Shown here: piece by piece, positions 17,800 through 27,865 of the stretch | How positions within the stretch are numbered: position 1 is the stretch's first letter | Layout of the letters: each line of letters starts with the position of its first letter | Assembly: GCA_017618055.1 (NCBI GenBank) | Contig: JAFZVB010000005.1 | Span: 1 to 64,000 of the forward strand | Reading direction: 5' to 3' | Length of the DNA stretch: 64,000 nt | Source of the DNA: Clostridia bacterium | GTDB taxonomy: Bacteria; Bacillota; Clostridia; Christensenellales; CAG-917 | Notes under the pieces: generated by a model | The model's input: only the letters and a program-made list of their open reading frames with translations | What the model was told of the DNA's origin: nothing | Database searches by the model: none | Translations under genes and position numbers: made by a program

Positions 17800-18369
17800 C
17801 TAAATGTTGTATCCTTTTTCTAGTGCTGCTTTATTTAGTTCATAAAGAGCTGGTTTTATTGTTTGCTTTAATGCACTATCTATTTCTTCAAAGCTAATTC
17901 CTAATTGCTTTGCAAGTGCTCCTATCATTACTACATTAACAGATTTTACGGAGCCAATTTCCTTTGCAATATCAAGAGCATCAACTGCAATAAGCTTTCC
18001 ACATCTCTTTTTAAGTTCTTCTAAAATATTGCTTGGATATTCTCTTGCTCCAGTAATAACTGGCATAGGCATAATTTGTTGTGTGTTAACAACAATAATT
18101 CCGCCATCTTTTAAATAATTCGTGTATCTAATGGCCTCTAATTGCTCAAAAGCAAGAATTATGTCTGCATCTTTAAGTCCAATAATTGGAGATTTTACCT
18201 CGTCTGCAATCTTAACATTAGTTACAACAGAACCACCTCTTTGAGACATTCCGTGTACTTCACTTAACTTGCAGTCTAAGTTCTTATTTACTGCTAATGT
18301 ACCTAGTATTCTAGATGCTAATAAAGTTCCTTGTCCGCCAACACCGACTATAAGTATGTTAGTTCTCAT
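17800..18369 (-). CDS. iorB: Indolepyruvate ferredoxin oxidoreductase, beta subunit
   Basis: The 189-aa gamma-type pyruvate-oxidoreductase domain that pairs with IorA in CoA-dependent oxidative decarboxylation of aryl pyruvates, reducing ferredoxin. The Gly-rich N-terminus VGVGGQGTLLASRIL (about 8-22) and the block SEVHGMSQRGGSV (about 37-49) are family signatures. Length is normal. Its ATG overlaps the iorA stop by 4 nt, so the two subunits are translationally coupled at equal dose. The enzyme is cytoplasmic and oxygen-sensitive. Confidence 0.9.
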   Translation of the reverse strand: MRTNILIVGVGGQGTLLASRILGTLAVNKNLDCKLSEVHGMSQRGGSVVTNVKIADEVKSPIIGLKDADIILAFEQLEAIRYTNYLKDGGIIVVNTQQIMPMPVITGAREYPSNILEELKKRCGKLIAVDALDIAKEIGSVKSVNVVMIGALAKQLGISFEEIDSALKQTIKPALYELNKAALEKGYNI

Positions 18370-20099
18370 TTCTCTTCTCCTCCTTTAATAGCATTGAATT
18401 TACAAAGTTGCTTACATACACCACATCCAACACATTGTGCCGAATTAATAAGTGCTGAACCATCTTTTTGTTTATATATTGCTGGACATCCTATCTTTAA
18501 GCACATTCCACATTTCTTACACTCCTCTATATTGAGTGCAGGTTTTGCTTTATATGTCTTTAAGAGTGCACATGGATGCTTTGCTATAACAACAGAAACA
18601 CCATCTGTGTTAACAGCATTCTTTACTGCTCTTTCTACTTCTGCTAAATCATAACTATCTACTATGTCTAAACTCTTAACACCAATTGTCTTAACAAGAT
18701 CGTCAAGTGGAAGTATTGGAGCTGGTGTATTTTTAAGTGTTAAACCAGTTGCTGGATGTTGTTGGTGTCCTGTCATACCGGTTGTAGAATTATCTAAGAT
18801 AATTAATGTCATATTAGAGCCATTATAAACTGCATTTACAAGGCCTGTAATACCGCTGTGAATGAAGGTGCTATCTCCAATGACTGCTACTGTGTGTTTG
18901 GATTGTTCTCTTCCTAGAGCCTTTTCAAATCCGTGTGCGATACCTACGCTTGCGCCCATACATACAACTGTGTCTACAGAGCTAAGTGGTGCAACTGCTC
19001 CAAGTGTGTAACAACCAATATCTGCTGAAACTGTAAGCTTAAGTTTAGAAAGGATATAGAATACTCCTCTGTGTGGACATCCTGCACACATAACAGGAGG
19101 TCTAACTGGAAGGTCTATCTTCTCTACATCTACCTTCTCTCCAAGTACTCTTTCCTTTATTAAGGAAACAGAATACTCACCTTGAAGTGTGAATAAGTTT
19201 TTGCCATCACATTCAATACCATTTGCTTTAAGTTGGTTTTCAAAGAATGGTTCTAGTTCTTCTATAACTATTACTCTCTTAACTTTCTTTGCAAATGCTT
19301 TAATTTGTTCAATCGCAACAGGATATACCATTCCGAGTTTATAAATAGATGCATTTGGAAGTGCTTCTCTTACGTATTGATATACAATACCAGAACAAAC
19401 AACACCAATTTTTGTATCTCTTATCTCTTCCCTGTTGAACCATACTCCAGCATTTAAATCTGCTTTGAGTTTATTCTCTCTTGCTTCAACCTTAACATGT
19501 CTTCCAATTGCAGAAGAAGGCATCATAGTATACTTGGTTATGTCTTTGACATACTTCTTATCTTCAACCTCTACTCTTTCTTCTTCCTCTACAAAGCTTT
19601 GGGAGTGTGCAAGTCTTGTTGTTGTTCTTATAAAGACTGGTGTGTCATATTCTTCAGAAAGCTTGAATGCAAGTTTTGTAAACTCTTTTGCCTCTGCACT
19701 ATCAGAAGGTTCTAGCATTGGAACATGTGCTGCTCTTGCATAGAATCTAGAATCTTGCTCATTTTGGGATGAATGCATTCCTGGATCGTCTGCTGCAACC
19801 ATAACCATACCACCATTAACACCAGTATATGCTGCTGTGAAAAGTGGGTCTGCTGCAACATTAACACCAACGTGCTTCATACATGCCATAGATCTTACTC
19901 CTGCTATGGATGCACCAACTGCAACTTCAGTTGCAACCTTTTCATTTGGTGCCCATTCTGCATATACCTCTGGATATTTAGCAATAATCTCACTAATTTC
20001 CGTGGAAGGTGTGCCTGGATATGAGGATACAACCTTTACTCCGGCTTCATATGCACCACGAGCAATTGCTTCGTTACCTAACATAAGTTTTTTTGCCAT
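18366..20099 (-). CDS. iorA: Indolepyruvate ferredoxin oxidoreductase, alpha subunit
   Basis: The 577-aa thiamine-diphosphate subunit. Order of domains: N-terminal pyruvate-binding domain (LGNEAIARGAYEAGV onwards), transketolase-like core with ThDP-binding motif GDSTFIHSG...NLT-type region (about 395-440), and a C-terminal ferredoxin-like domain with CKKCGMCLKIGC and CVGCGVCKQLC, ligands for two [4Fe-4S] clusters. The CAGCPHRG motif near residue 340 is characteristic of IorA. It oxidises indolepyruvate, phenylpyruvate and p-hydroxyphenylpyruvate to aryl-acetyl-CoA. GAGG precedes the ATG. It follows the aconitase-family gene by 16 nt and precedes iorB with overlap. Confidence 0.92.
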   Translation of the reverse strand: MAKKLMLGNEAIARGAYEAGVKVVSSYPGTPSTEISEIIAKYPEVYAEWAPNEKVATEVAVGASIAGVRSMACMKHVGVNVAADPLFTAAYTGVNGGMVMVAADDPGMHSSQNEQDSRFYARAAHVPMLEPSDSAEAKEFTKLAFKLSEEYDTPVFIRTTTRLAHSQSFVEEEERVEVEDKKYVKDITKYTMMPSSAIGRHVKVEARENKLKADLNAGVWFNREEIRDTKIGVVCSGIVYQYVREALPNASIYKLGMVYPVAIEQIKAFAKKVKRVIVIEELEPFFENQLKANGIECDGKNLFTLQGEYSVSLIKERVLGEKVDVEKIDLPVRPPVMCAGCPHRGVFYILSKLKLTVSADIGCYTLGAVAPLSSVDTVVCMGASVGIAHGFEKALGREQSKHTVAVIGDSTFIHSGITGLVNAVYNGSNMTLIILDNSTTGMTGHQQHPATGLTLKNTPAPILPLDDLVKTIGVKSLDIVDSYDLAEVERAVKNAVNTDGVSVVIAKHPCALLKTYKAKPALNIEECKKCGMCLKIGCPAIYKQKDGSALINSAQCVGCGVCKQLCKFNAIKGGEEK

Positions 20100-20115
20100 A
20101 TATATACCTCTTTTT

Positions 20116-22299
20116 TTATCTTCCGTTTCCGTAATAGTTTATTAAGCAACCATCTAGAATAATTTGCTTTTCATCATCTGTTAGTTGGTCTAAAGATAAT
20201 GTAATGGTCTTCTTTTCGTTGTTTCTAATTAAAGTTGCTTCCACATCCTTTTTACCAGATGCAATGTATTCTCTAATATTCTTTATAAGAATATAATCTC
20301 CAAGTTCAAACTCATCATTTGCATTTATAAATGGAACCATACCCCAGTTAATTAAGTTAGAACGATATCTCTTTGTAGCATATTCTCTTGCTATATTTGC
20401 ACCACCACCTAAGAATCTTTGGCAACTTGCTGCTTGTTCTCTTGCAGAGCCATCTCCTGGTTTATTTGCAAATACTACACTAGCAATTGAAACATCCTTT
20501 GTATCTAGTCCTAGTTCTTTTGCGATTGCATCTTTTCCATCTCTAACTGTTTTGGATCTAGCAACATATCCTGGATCTTTTCTAGAGAGTGCAAATTCTG
20601 CAAGTCTTAATGGGTTAGAACGGTATGAAGATGTTTCGCCACTTGGAATAAGTTCATCTGTTGTGGTTACTGGGTCTTTAATTACAGAGCAAACCTTTAA
20701 CAAAAGGTTATTTTTGAGTTCTTCTATCTTAGGAATGTCTGTTATGTTTGGACCATATACAAGTTCTTCCTTTGGATTTGCTTTCTTGTATCCGTTATAT
20801 ACTCTGTTTGCATATATGGATTTATCAAAATTGAATTCATCAAAATTCTCGTCAAAGTCTAGTCCTAAAGCGGATGTTAAAACACCACCATTTGCTGCTG
20901 TTGCTGCAATAGATCTAGCATCCATGAGTGCTACAGATGCAATTTGTCCATCTGCTGGCTTACTTCCTTCTCTTCTTTCAAAGTTTCTTGTTGTATGTCT
21001 AATGGATAATCCATTATTGCAAGGAACGTCTCCTGCACCGAAACATGGACCACAGAAACATGGTTTAAGCACAGCACCACTTTCTATTAAAGAAGATACT
21101 GAACCACCTTTAACAAGTGATAATAGTGTTGGCTCTGAACCTGGATATACGGTTAGCGTGAATGCACCATTTCCAATGTTCTTACCTTTTAAGATATTTG
21201 CTGCTGTGGCGATGTTATCATAAGTGCCACCTGCACAACCTGCAATAACTGCTTGGTTAACTTGTACCTTTCCATTAACTATCTTGTCTCTAAGTTTGAA
21301 TTCTCCATCTTTAAGTTTAAGAAGTTTTGTTCCTTTTTCTTCTACTTCTTTAAGAACCTTTTCTGGATTGTTAATTACTTCTTCTAATGAATAAACATTA
21401 GATGGGTGGAATGGGAGTGCAATAACTGGTTCAATTTTGTCTAAGTCTACTATAATTGCTCTGTCATACTCTGCACCATCTTTAGGAGCGAGTTTCTTAT
21501 AATCTCCCTTTCTTCCAAATTTATCTAGATAATTTTCAACCTTTTCGTCTGTTTCCCAAATTGAGGATAAACAAGCTGATTCTGTTGTCATTACATCTAT
21601 TCCGTTACGATATTCTATAGGCAATGATTTAATACCATCTCCAACGAATTCTAATACTGCATTCTTTACAAAACCTTCTGCATATGTAGAACCAATGATA
21701 GAAAGTGCAACGTCCATTGGACCAACACCCTTTCTTGGTTTTCCTTTAAGATATACCGCTATTACCTTTGGATATGGAATGTCATAAGTTCTGCTAAGCA
21801 ATTGCTTAACTAGTTCTGGTCCACCTTCACCAATTGCCATAGTACCTAATGCACCATATCTTGTATGGGAGTCTGAACCAAGAATCATCTTTCCACAGCC
21901 AGCGAACATCTCTCTCATGAAAGTATGAATAACTGCAAAGGAAGCTGGAACATATATTCCACCAAACTTCTTTGCACAAGATAATCCGAATACGTGGTCA
22001 TCTTCGTTAATTGTTCCGCCTACTGCACAAAGTGAGTTATGACAGTTTGTTAAAACATAAGGAATTGGGAACTCTTTAAGACCAGATGCCTTTGCTGTTT
22101 GAATGATACCAACATATGTGATGTCATGGCTTGCTAAAGCATCAAACTTGATCTTTAAAGCGTTGTCGTCTCCACTGTTATGATTGCTCAAAATTGAATA
22201 TGCTATGGTATTCTTTCTGCTACCATTACTGCACTCTGTTTTAAGCTCACCATTAACATAGTATGCTTTCTCGTTTACTAAAGTAATTCCTTTAATCAT
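20116..22299 (-). CDS. Aconitase-family hydratase (YbhJ-like)
   Basis: A 727-aa [4Fe-4S] dehydratase of the aconitase superfamily. The cluster ligands are visible as AGCAGGTYDN (about residue 352) and KPCFCGPCFGAG (about 425-436). A swivel domain follows with TRNFERREGS and, near the C-terminus, YRSNLINWGMVPF. The length and the FCGPCFG block resemble the uncharacterised YbhJ-type hydratases rather than citrate-cycle AcnA/AcnB or LeuC. The substrate is therefore unknown; position before iorA suggests a hydroxy-acid step in amino-acid breakdown (inference). The start overlaps the preceding stop by 8 nt. Confidence 0.78.
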   Translation of the reverse strand: MIKGITLVNEKAYYVNGELKTECSNGSRKNTIAYSILSNHNSGDDNALKIKFDALASHDITYVGIIQTAKASGLKEFPIPYVLTNCHNSLCAVGGTINEDDHVFGLSCAKKFGGIYVPASFAVIHTFMREMFAGCGKMILGSDSHTRYGALGTMAIGEGGPELVKQLLSRTYDIPYPKVIAVYLKGKPRKGVGPMDVALSIIGSTYAEGFVKNAVLEFVGDGIKSLPIEYRNGIDVMTTESACLSSIWETDEKVENYLDKFGRKGDYKKLAPKDGAEYDRAIIVDLDKIEPVIALPFHPSNVYSLEEVINNPEKVLKEVEEKGTKLLKLKDGEFKLRDKIVNGKVQVNQAVIAGCAGGTYDNIATAANILKGKNIGNGAFTLTVYPGSEPTLLSLVKGGSVSSLIESGAVLKPCFCGPCFGAGDVPCNNGLSIRHTTRNFERREGSKPADGQIASVALMDARSIAATAANGGVLTSALGLDFDENFDEFNFDKSIYANRVYNGYKKANPKEELVYGPNITDIPKIEELKNNLLLKVCSVIKDPVTTTDELIPSGETSSYRSNPLRLAEFALSRKDPGYVARSKTVRDGKDAIAKELGLDTKDVSIASVVFANKPGDGSAREQAASCQRFLGGGANIAREYATKRYRSNLINWGMVPFINANDEFELGDYILIKNIREYIASGKKDVEATLIRNNEKKTITLSLDQLTDDEKQIILDGCLINYYGNGR

Positions 22300-23722
22300 T
22301 GTTTGCTCCTATATATAACGTTAAATATTTGAAGTTGTATTCACCTTGTTCTTTTTGTGCTCTTTCTACAAACCCTAATTTCTTTAAATTATTTAAAGAA
22401 GGTTCGTTGTTATATTGTACAACTGCACATAGCGTACAAGGCTTTATGTATTCCTTTGCCCACTCTATTACTTTCTCACAAACAGCTCTTCCATATCCTC
22501 TTCTTCTGTACTGTTCATCTACCATTATTCCAGAGAATTCTAGGAATTGTCCTTCTTCTTTAGTACCACCACAGATATCTCTAAGCATATTGCCGTATTC
22601 TCTATCTGGGTCTATTCCACAAGTTGCTGCAATCTTGCCGTCTATAATGCGTGCATACATAAACCCGTGTGTGAGTATGTACTCTAGTTCGTCTGGCTTG
22701 AAATTTAGGAAGAACTTTATGTCTTTTAATGCCTGCCTATTTCTTTCTAAGAATTCCATTGTGGCATCATAGTCATCTTCCTCTAATTGTACATAGCCAT
22801 CCTTTATATCTTCTATCTTTTGAGATGCAAAGACTTTGCCAAGCTCTCCTCTGTATTTTTTGTCTATAATTGCATAGGTTTCAAACATATGATCCGGATT
22901 GTAACTGAGTTTGGACTTCTTCAATCCTTCAATTCCCATATCTTCTTGCCTATTTATATAATTACAATTATATAGATATTCTTTTGCAAAAGTTTTCGCA
23001 AGAAAAGTGTAACTACCCTCATAGTTAATGTCTGCTTTTTCATACATAACAATTGCATTGTTACTAGACATTATTTCGGCTATTGTTACGCCTATAATCT
23101 TGCCTTCCACAAAGAGTATTGCACAAATTAGGTTTCCCTTTTCCACCTCATCTAACATTTGAACAAGTCTATTAATTTCCTCGTCCAAGTCATAGTTAAC
23201 TAAGGTGTCTTGGCTTACTTCTTTATCTATTACCCAGGCAGATGCAAACTTCATTACATCTTCCCTGTATTTTCTTTCGTAGCTAACAAGAGTTGCATTT
23301 GGATATAACTTACTAAACTTAGCTATATGATTCCTCTTGCCGTGATACTTCTTGCCAACCATATCCACAAAATCTTTTGCTTTGTAAATGTATTCACTTT
23401 CAGATGGATAGCATTTAATCGCATATCTATCCTTGTCAATTTGGTCTACATCCTCTTTTCTAGCAAAGAATATTGCTTCGTTTTCTGGAATATCTTTTAT
23501 TGCTTCTGCAAATGAGTCATACGTTAAAGGTGCCCAGTTTACAGGATCATCACTTTCATAGTATGCCCTTAAATACAAAGTATTTTCCTTTATGCAATAC
23601 TCATAGTCTCTGAACCATGCAATGAATGCACAAAATGAATATATGGAGCCCTCATAATTATTGTCCTTTATCCATTTGTTTATGAATTCAAAGGCTGTAC
23701 TATCTAGTTTTTTATATTCCAT
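22292..23722 (-). CDS. DUF2156-GNAT double acetyltransferase-like protein
   Basis: A 476-aa protein of two acyltransferase-type halves. Residues 1 to about 290 match the DUF2156 fold (the GNAT-like domain also found at the C-terminus of MprF lysyl-phosphatidylglycerol synthases), with a conserved NRQEDMGIEGLKKSKLSY block near 255-275. Residues about 320-476 form a canonical GNAT domain, with the acetyl-CoA pyrophosphate loop RRRGYGRA and a following NEPSLNNLKKLGF. There is no transmembrane segment. The acceptor is unknown; DUF2156 proteins often act on amino acids or peptides. It lies between a membrane-protein gene (0-nt gap) and the hydratase (8-nt overlap). Confidence 0.75.
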   Translation of the reverse strand: MEYKKLDSTAFEFINKWIKDNNYEGSIYSFCAFIAWFRDYEYCIKENTLYLRAYYESDDPVNWAPLTYDSFAEAIKDIPENEAIFFARKEDVDQIDKDRYAIKCYPSESEYIYKAKDFVDMVGKKYHGKRNHIAKFSKLYPNATLVSYERKYREDVMKFASAWVIDKEVSQDTLVNYDLDEEINRLVQMLDEVEKGNLICAILFVEGKIIGVTIAEIMSSNNAIVMYEKADINYEGSYTFLAKTFAKEYLYNCNYINRQEDMGIEGLKKSKLSYNPDHMFETYAIIDKKYRGELGKVFASQKIEDIKDGYVQLEEDDYDATMEFLERNRQALKDIKFFLNFKPDELEYILTHGFMYARIIDGKIAATCGIDPDREYGNMLRDICGGTKEEGQFLEFSGIMVDEQYRRRGYGRAVCEKVIEWAKEYIKPCTLCAVVQYNNEPSLNNLKKLGFVERAQKEQGEYNFKYLTLYIGANND

Positions 23723-24214
23723 TTATTTCTTTTTCTTATCTTCTTTTGAGTGGGAATGTACCTCGTACATTAAGCTTGGGCATTTCTCTCTAAGTGCTAC
23801 ATAGAAAGCGTCAAAACACTTCTTGTTAATGTTTAATACATACTCACTATATTTTTGTACATCTCCCTCTTCTTTCATAAGAACGAGTGTGTACTCATCT
23901 AAGATTCTGTTGTATCTAATTTCCATTACATGCTCGTAGTCTACACTTTCAGGAATTAAGAACAGTATGGAAAATTTCTTCTTCCCAACAATATACCCAC
24001 TAGCAAGCAACACATATAAAGCAAGAATGAGTATTACAGCAAGGACTGCAAGAGATGTTGCATAAAGCACCTCATTGCCACCAGACTTTAATACTCCGGT
24101 TAAGAATAATATCTCAATTATCATGGATATAAATGAACCAACTACAACAACACAAAATAGTGCTGTTTTTAGTTTTCCAAAATACATCCTAAAGAAATTC
24201 TTATTCTTGTTCAT
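23723..24214 (-). CDS. Small membrane protein with two N-terminal helices
   Basis: 163 aa. Two hydrophobic helices (about 16-40 and 50-75) are followed by a soluble beta-strand-rich region containing SVDYEHVMEIRYNRILDEYTLV, and a Lys-rich end. The layout of two helices plus a short cytoplasmic beta domain resembles bacterial PH-like or YcxB-like proteins, but I cannot assign a family with confidence. The start lies inside the end of the preceding membrane-protein gene (14-nt overlap) and its stop abuts the DUF2156/GNAT gene. Confidence 0.6.
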   Translation of the reverse strand: MNKNKNFFRMYFGKLKTALFCVVVVGSFISMIIEILFLTGVLKSGGNEVLYATSLAVLAVILILALYVLLASGYIVGKKKFSILFLIPESVDYEHVMEIRYNRILDEYTLVLMKEEGDVQKYSEYVLNINKKCFDAFYVALREKCPSLMYEVHSHSKEDKKKK

Positions 24215-25208
24215 TCTTTTCCTCTACAGTTTCTTCTGCTGTTTCTTGAGGTATCTCCTCTACTTGCTCTTGTGTTTCTTTTCTATATCCGTACTCTGTT
24301 GTGTCTATAACAGTACTTGCATCCGTATAGAACTTGAGTCCTTTTACTTTGTAATATCCAACAAGCTCTATGGATCTAAATACGATGTAATAAAGTGAAG
24401 GTGCAATAATGAATATTATTCCGTATGTTGGAAGTGCTAGAGCTGTGTTGAGTCCGTATGTAATTACGAATGTAAAGATAAATCCTTGCATCATACCTCT
24501 AGATTCCATCTTGAGATATGGCATACTCTTCTTAAATGCAACAAGTGGTTTCTCTTCAGGATGATATAGCATTCTTGGCATCCATCCTGCTGTTAAAAGT
24601 TGTCTAAAAGACAAAACTATTAAAGCGAAGAGTAAAATTATTGGCATAACGAAAATACCAATGACCTGTCTCAATCCCCAACCAAGTGCAATTATAATTA
24701 CTGCAAATGCTAAATCAATTGGGAATAAAATCATCATCTTGCTAGCTGAATATTCTGCAGACTTCTTTAAGTTAATGATAAAGGATGATGCAAATGGCAT
24801 CTTCATGTTAGAAGACATCAAGTTGTTAATAATATATCCTAAAGGATATAAACATAATCCAGAAAGGAATGAATACAAGAAGTAAATACCAATAGGTATT
24901 AATAAACTTGCAAGTATTCCAACTGGGTGGTCTACAACTGCCTTAACATACATTTCACCAGAGTCTATGATTTGTCCCATTACGCCTCTTAACCCTATAT
25001 CGCCTCTAAGATAATCATGTATCTTGTTAAAGATTGGGTCTATAATCTCAGCCATATCTGCATATGTCATGGCATGCTTATATACTGGCACCACAATTGC
25101 TGCTGTTATTCCTGCAACAATAGCAACGCACAACAAAAGATATAAGAATATCTTTATGATGTACTGTGGGTGCGAGAATAATATTGAAATTGAATGCTTA
25201 AATTCCAT
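24201..25208 (-). CDS. Polytopic membrane protein with acidic tail
   Basis: A 335-aa integral membrane protein with about six hydrophobic helices (near 20-45, 95-120, 165-185, 188-210, 240-262 and 263-285). A cytoplasmic C-terminus of 35-40 residues ends in an acidic Glu/Gln/Thr stretch (EEIPQETAEETVEE). No transporter signature is visible and the function is unknown. The acidic tail closely resembles those on the MBG anchor protein and the GPH transporter in this window. It lies 18 nt downstream of valS. Confidence 0.65.
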   Translation of the reverse strand: MEFKHSISILFSHPQYIIKIFLYLLLCVAIVAGITAAIVVPVYKHAMTYADMAEIIDPIFNKIHDYLRGDIGLRGVMGQIIDSGEMYVKAVVDHPVGILASLLIPIGIYFLYSFLSGLCLYPLGYIINNLMSSNMKMPFASSFIINLKKSAEYSASKMMILFPIDLAFAVIIIALGWGLRQVIGIFVMPIILLFALIVLSFRQLLTAGWMPRMLYHPEEKPLVAFKKSMPYLKMESRGMMQGFIFTFVITYGLNTALALPTYGIIFIIAPSLYYIVFRSIELVGYYKVKGLKFYTDASTVIDTTEYGYRKETQEQVEEIPQETAEETVEEKNEQE

Positions 25209-25226
25209 ACTACACCTTCTTTGTCT

Positions 25227-27848
25227 CTATTTTAAAGCATCTAATTGTTCTTTAATTTTCTTGTATTTGTTTTGTGCTGCTTCTAACTTTGCCTTCTCTG
25301 TATCTATGACCTTTTGTGGTGCACGTTGTACGAATGAAGGATTATTTAGAAGATTTTCAGAGTGTGCAATATCTCCCTCTGCTTGTGCAAGTTCTTTTTC
25401 AAGTCTTTCCTTCTCTTTTGCTGGGTCTACTAATTCGCCCATAGGAATATAAACTTGTGCAAGAGCTGTAACAAGGGCAACTGCACTCTTATCTGCTTCG
25501 TCTGCACTATTTAAGTACTTAACACTCTCTACTCCAGCAAGTTTGTCTAGATAGATTTCAAACTTCTTAAATAGATTATTGTCTGCTGTTAGAACTTGGA
25601 TGTGTATCTTCTTTGAAGGTACAACGTTCATACTTGCTCTTGTATTTCTAATCGATGTTACGAGCTCAATTAAGTCCTCAAATGCCTTTTCTTCCTTATG
25701 GAAGATATACTTTCTGTTATATGATGGCCAATCTTGAACCATTATTGCATCTCCTTTCTTATGATACTTGGAGTAAATCTCTTCTGTAATGAAAGGAATA
25801 ATTGGATGCAACAATTTAAGAATTGTTGTTAATACATAAGTAAGCATTGAAATTGCGTGCTTTCTTTGGTTTTCATCATTTGAATAAAGTGATGTCTTGG
25901 ATACTTCAATATACCAGTCACAGAATTCAGACCATGTGAAATCATAGAGTTTTGCAGCTGCAACACCAAAGTCATACTTGTTGAGGTTAATTGTAACTTC
26001 TTTTATAACAGAATTAAGTCTTGTTAAAATCCATTTGTCTGCAACATTAAGTCTAGAAGGTATAACGTCTAATTCGTCTCCCTTCTTAATGTTCATAATA
26101 ACGAATCTGGATGCATTCCAAAGTTTATTGCAGAAGTTTCTGCAACTCTCTAATTTCTCTTTGCTAAATCTTGTATCACTACCTGGAGCAATATTAATTG
26201 TTAATGAGAATCTCAATGCATCTGCACCGTATTTGTCTATTAATTCCAATGGATCTATACCATTTCCTAAAGACTTGGACATCTTTCTGCCCTTTTCGTC
26301 TCTTACAATACCATGGATAAGTACTTCGTTAAATGGAACATCTTCCATAAACTCAAGACCACTGAATATCATTCTTGCTACCCAGAAGAAGATGATGTCA
26401 TAACCTGTTACAAGAACAGATGTTGGATAGTAATAAGACAAATTCTTATTCTTCTTTGGATAACCAAGTGTACTGAATGGCCAAAGTGCTGAACTGAACC
26501 ATGTATCCAGTGCATCTTCGTCTTGATGGAATGTTGTGCATCCACACTTACATTGTGTTGGCATTGATTTTGCAACGTACATTTCTCCACATTTATCACA
26601 GTAATATGCTGGAATTCTGTGTCCCCACCATAATTGTCTTGAAATACACCAGTCTTTAATGTTTTCCATCCAGTTGAAGTATGTCTTTTCAAAGTGCTTT
26701 GGTATAAATTCAATCTTCTTTGTCTTAACTGCCTTGATTGCTGGTTCTGCAAGTGGTTTCATCTTAACGAACCATTGTCTAGAAACGATAGATTCAACTG
26801 TTTCATGACATCTATAACAAGTCCCTACTTTGTGTGCATATGGTTCAATCTTTTCTAAATATCCTTGTGCTTTGAGGTCTTCTACAACTCTCTTTCTGCA
26901 TTCAAGTCTATCTAAGCCAGCATAAATACCAGCATTTTCGTTCATTGTACCGTCATCTGCAATAACTCTGATTTGTGGCAAGTTGTGTCTAATACCGATT
27001 TCAAAGTCATTAGGATCATGTGCTGGAGTAATCTTAACTGCACCAGTGCCGAAATCCATTTCACAGTAATCATCTGCAATAAGAGGAATTTCTCTGTCTG
27101 TTAAAGGTAACTTTAACATCTTTCCAATCTTATCCTTGTATCTTGGATCCTTTGGGTTTACTGCAACTGCTGTATCACCAAGCATTGTTTCTGGTCTTGT
27201 TGTAGCAATTGTAATATATCCAGAACCGTCTACGAATGGATAATGATAATGCCATAAATTGGATTGTTGTTCTTCATATTCTACTTCTGCATCTGATAAA
27301 GCTGTCTTACAACGTGGACACCAGTTAATCATTCTGTCTCCACGATAAATAAGTTTCTTCTTGTAATAACGGATGAATGCCTCTTGAACAGCATTAGAAC
27401 AGTTTTGGTCCATAGTAAATGCTTCCTTAGACCAGTCACAAGATGAACCTAGTCTCTTAATTTGCTCTACTATTCTGCCACCATACTTGTTCTTCCATTC
27501 CCATGCTTTTTCTAAGAATCTTTCTCTTCCTAAATCTTCTTTAGAGATTCCTTGCTCTCTTAAAGTGTTAACAATCTTAACTTCTGTAGCAAGAGATGCA
27601 TGGTCTGTTCCTGGCAACCATAAAGTTTCATACCCACTCATTCTTTTGAAACGTGTGAGTATATCTTGCAATGTTTGATCTAATGCATGTCCCATATGAA
27701 GCTGACCTGTAATGTTTGGAGGTGGCATCATAATGGTAAATGGTTCTTTGTCTGGATTTGGGTGAGATTCAAAGAATTTTCCCTTAAGCCAGAAATCGTA
27801 AATCCTTTGCTCAAACTCAGGATTATAAGTTTTTTCCATATCGTTCAT
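25227..27848 (-). CDS. valS: Valyl-tRNA synthetase
   Basis: An 873-aa class I aminoacyl-tRNA synthetase charging tRNA-Val. HMGH is at residues 51-54 and KMSKS at 522-526, forming the ATP site. The CP1 editing domain lies between and includes a Cys4 zinc site (CDKCGEMYV...CKCG). The C-terminus ends in the short coiled-coil arm typical of ValS (about 805-873). AAGGA lies about 8 nt upstream of the first ATG; a second ATG three codons later is possible. It follows the pgsA-like gene by 17 nt. I saw no T-box leader upstream of this operon. Confidence 0.96.
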   Translation of the reverse strand: MNDMEKTYNPEFEQRIYDFWLKGKFFESHPNPDKEPFTIMMPPPNITGQLHMGHALDQTLQDILTRFKRMSGYETLWLPGTDHASLATEVKIVNTLREQGISKEDLGRERFLEKAWEWKNKYGGRIVEQIKRLGSSCDWSKEAFTMDQNCSNAVQEAFIRYYKKKLIYRGDRMINWCPRCKTALSDAEVEYEEQQSNLWHYHYPFVDGSGYITIATTRPETMLGDTAVAVNPKDPRYKDKIGKMLKLPLTDREIPLIADDYCEMDFGTGAVKITPAHDPNDFEIGIRHNLPQIRVIADDGTMNENAGIYAGLDRLECRKRVVEDLKAQGYLEKIEPYAHKVGTCYRCHETVESIVSRQWFVKMKPLAEPAIKAVKTKKIEFIPKHFEKTYFNWMENIKDWCISRQLWWGHRIPAYYCDKCGEMYVAKSMPTQCKCGCTTFHQDEDALDTWFSSALWPFSTLGYPKKNKNLSYYYPTSVLVTGYDIIFFWVARMIFSGLEFMEDVPFNEVLIHGIVRDEKGRKMSKSLGNGIDPLELIDKYGADALRFSLTINIAPGSDTRFSKEKLESCRNFCNKLWNASRFVIMNIKKGDELDVIPSRLNVADKWILTRLNSVIKEVTINLNKYDFGVAAAKLYDFTWSEFCDWYIEVSKTSLYSNDENQRKHAISMLTYVLTTILKLLHPIIPFITEEIYSKYHKKGDAIMVQDWPSYNRKYIFHKEEKAFEDLIELVTSIRNTRASMNVVPSKKIHIQVLTADNNLFKKFEIYLDKLAGVESVKYLNSADEADKSAVALVTALAQVYIPMGELVDPAKEKERLEKELAQAEGDIAHSENLLNNPSFVQRAPQKVIDTEKAKLEAAQNKYKKIKEQLDALK

Positions 27849-27865
27849 ATCTATATCCTTCTTTA

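Noticed and set aside
20552..21223. 223-codon plus-strand frame
   Set aside because: Lies entirely antisense to the aconitase-family hydratase, whose Fe-S motifs are intact; no ribosome site.
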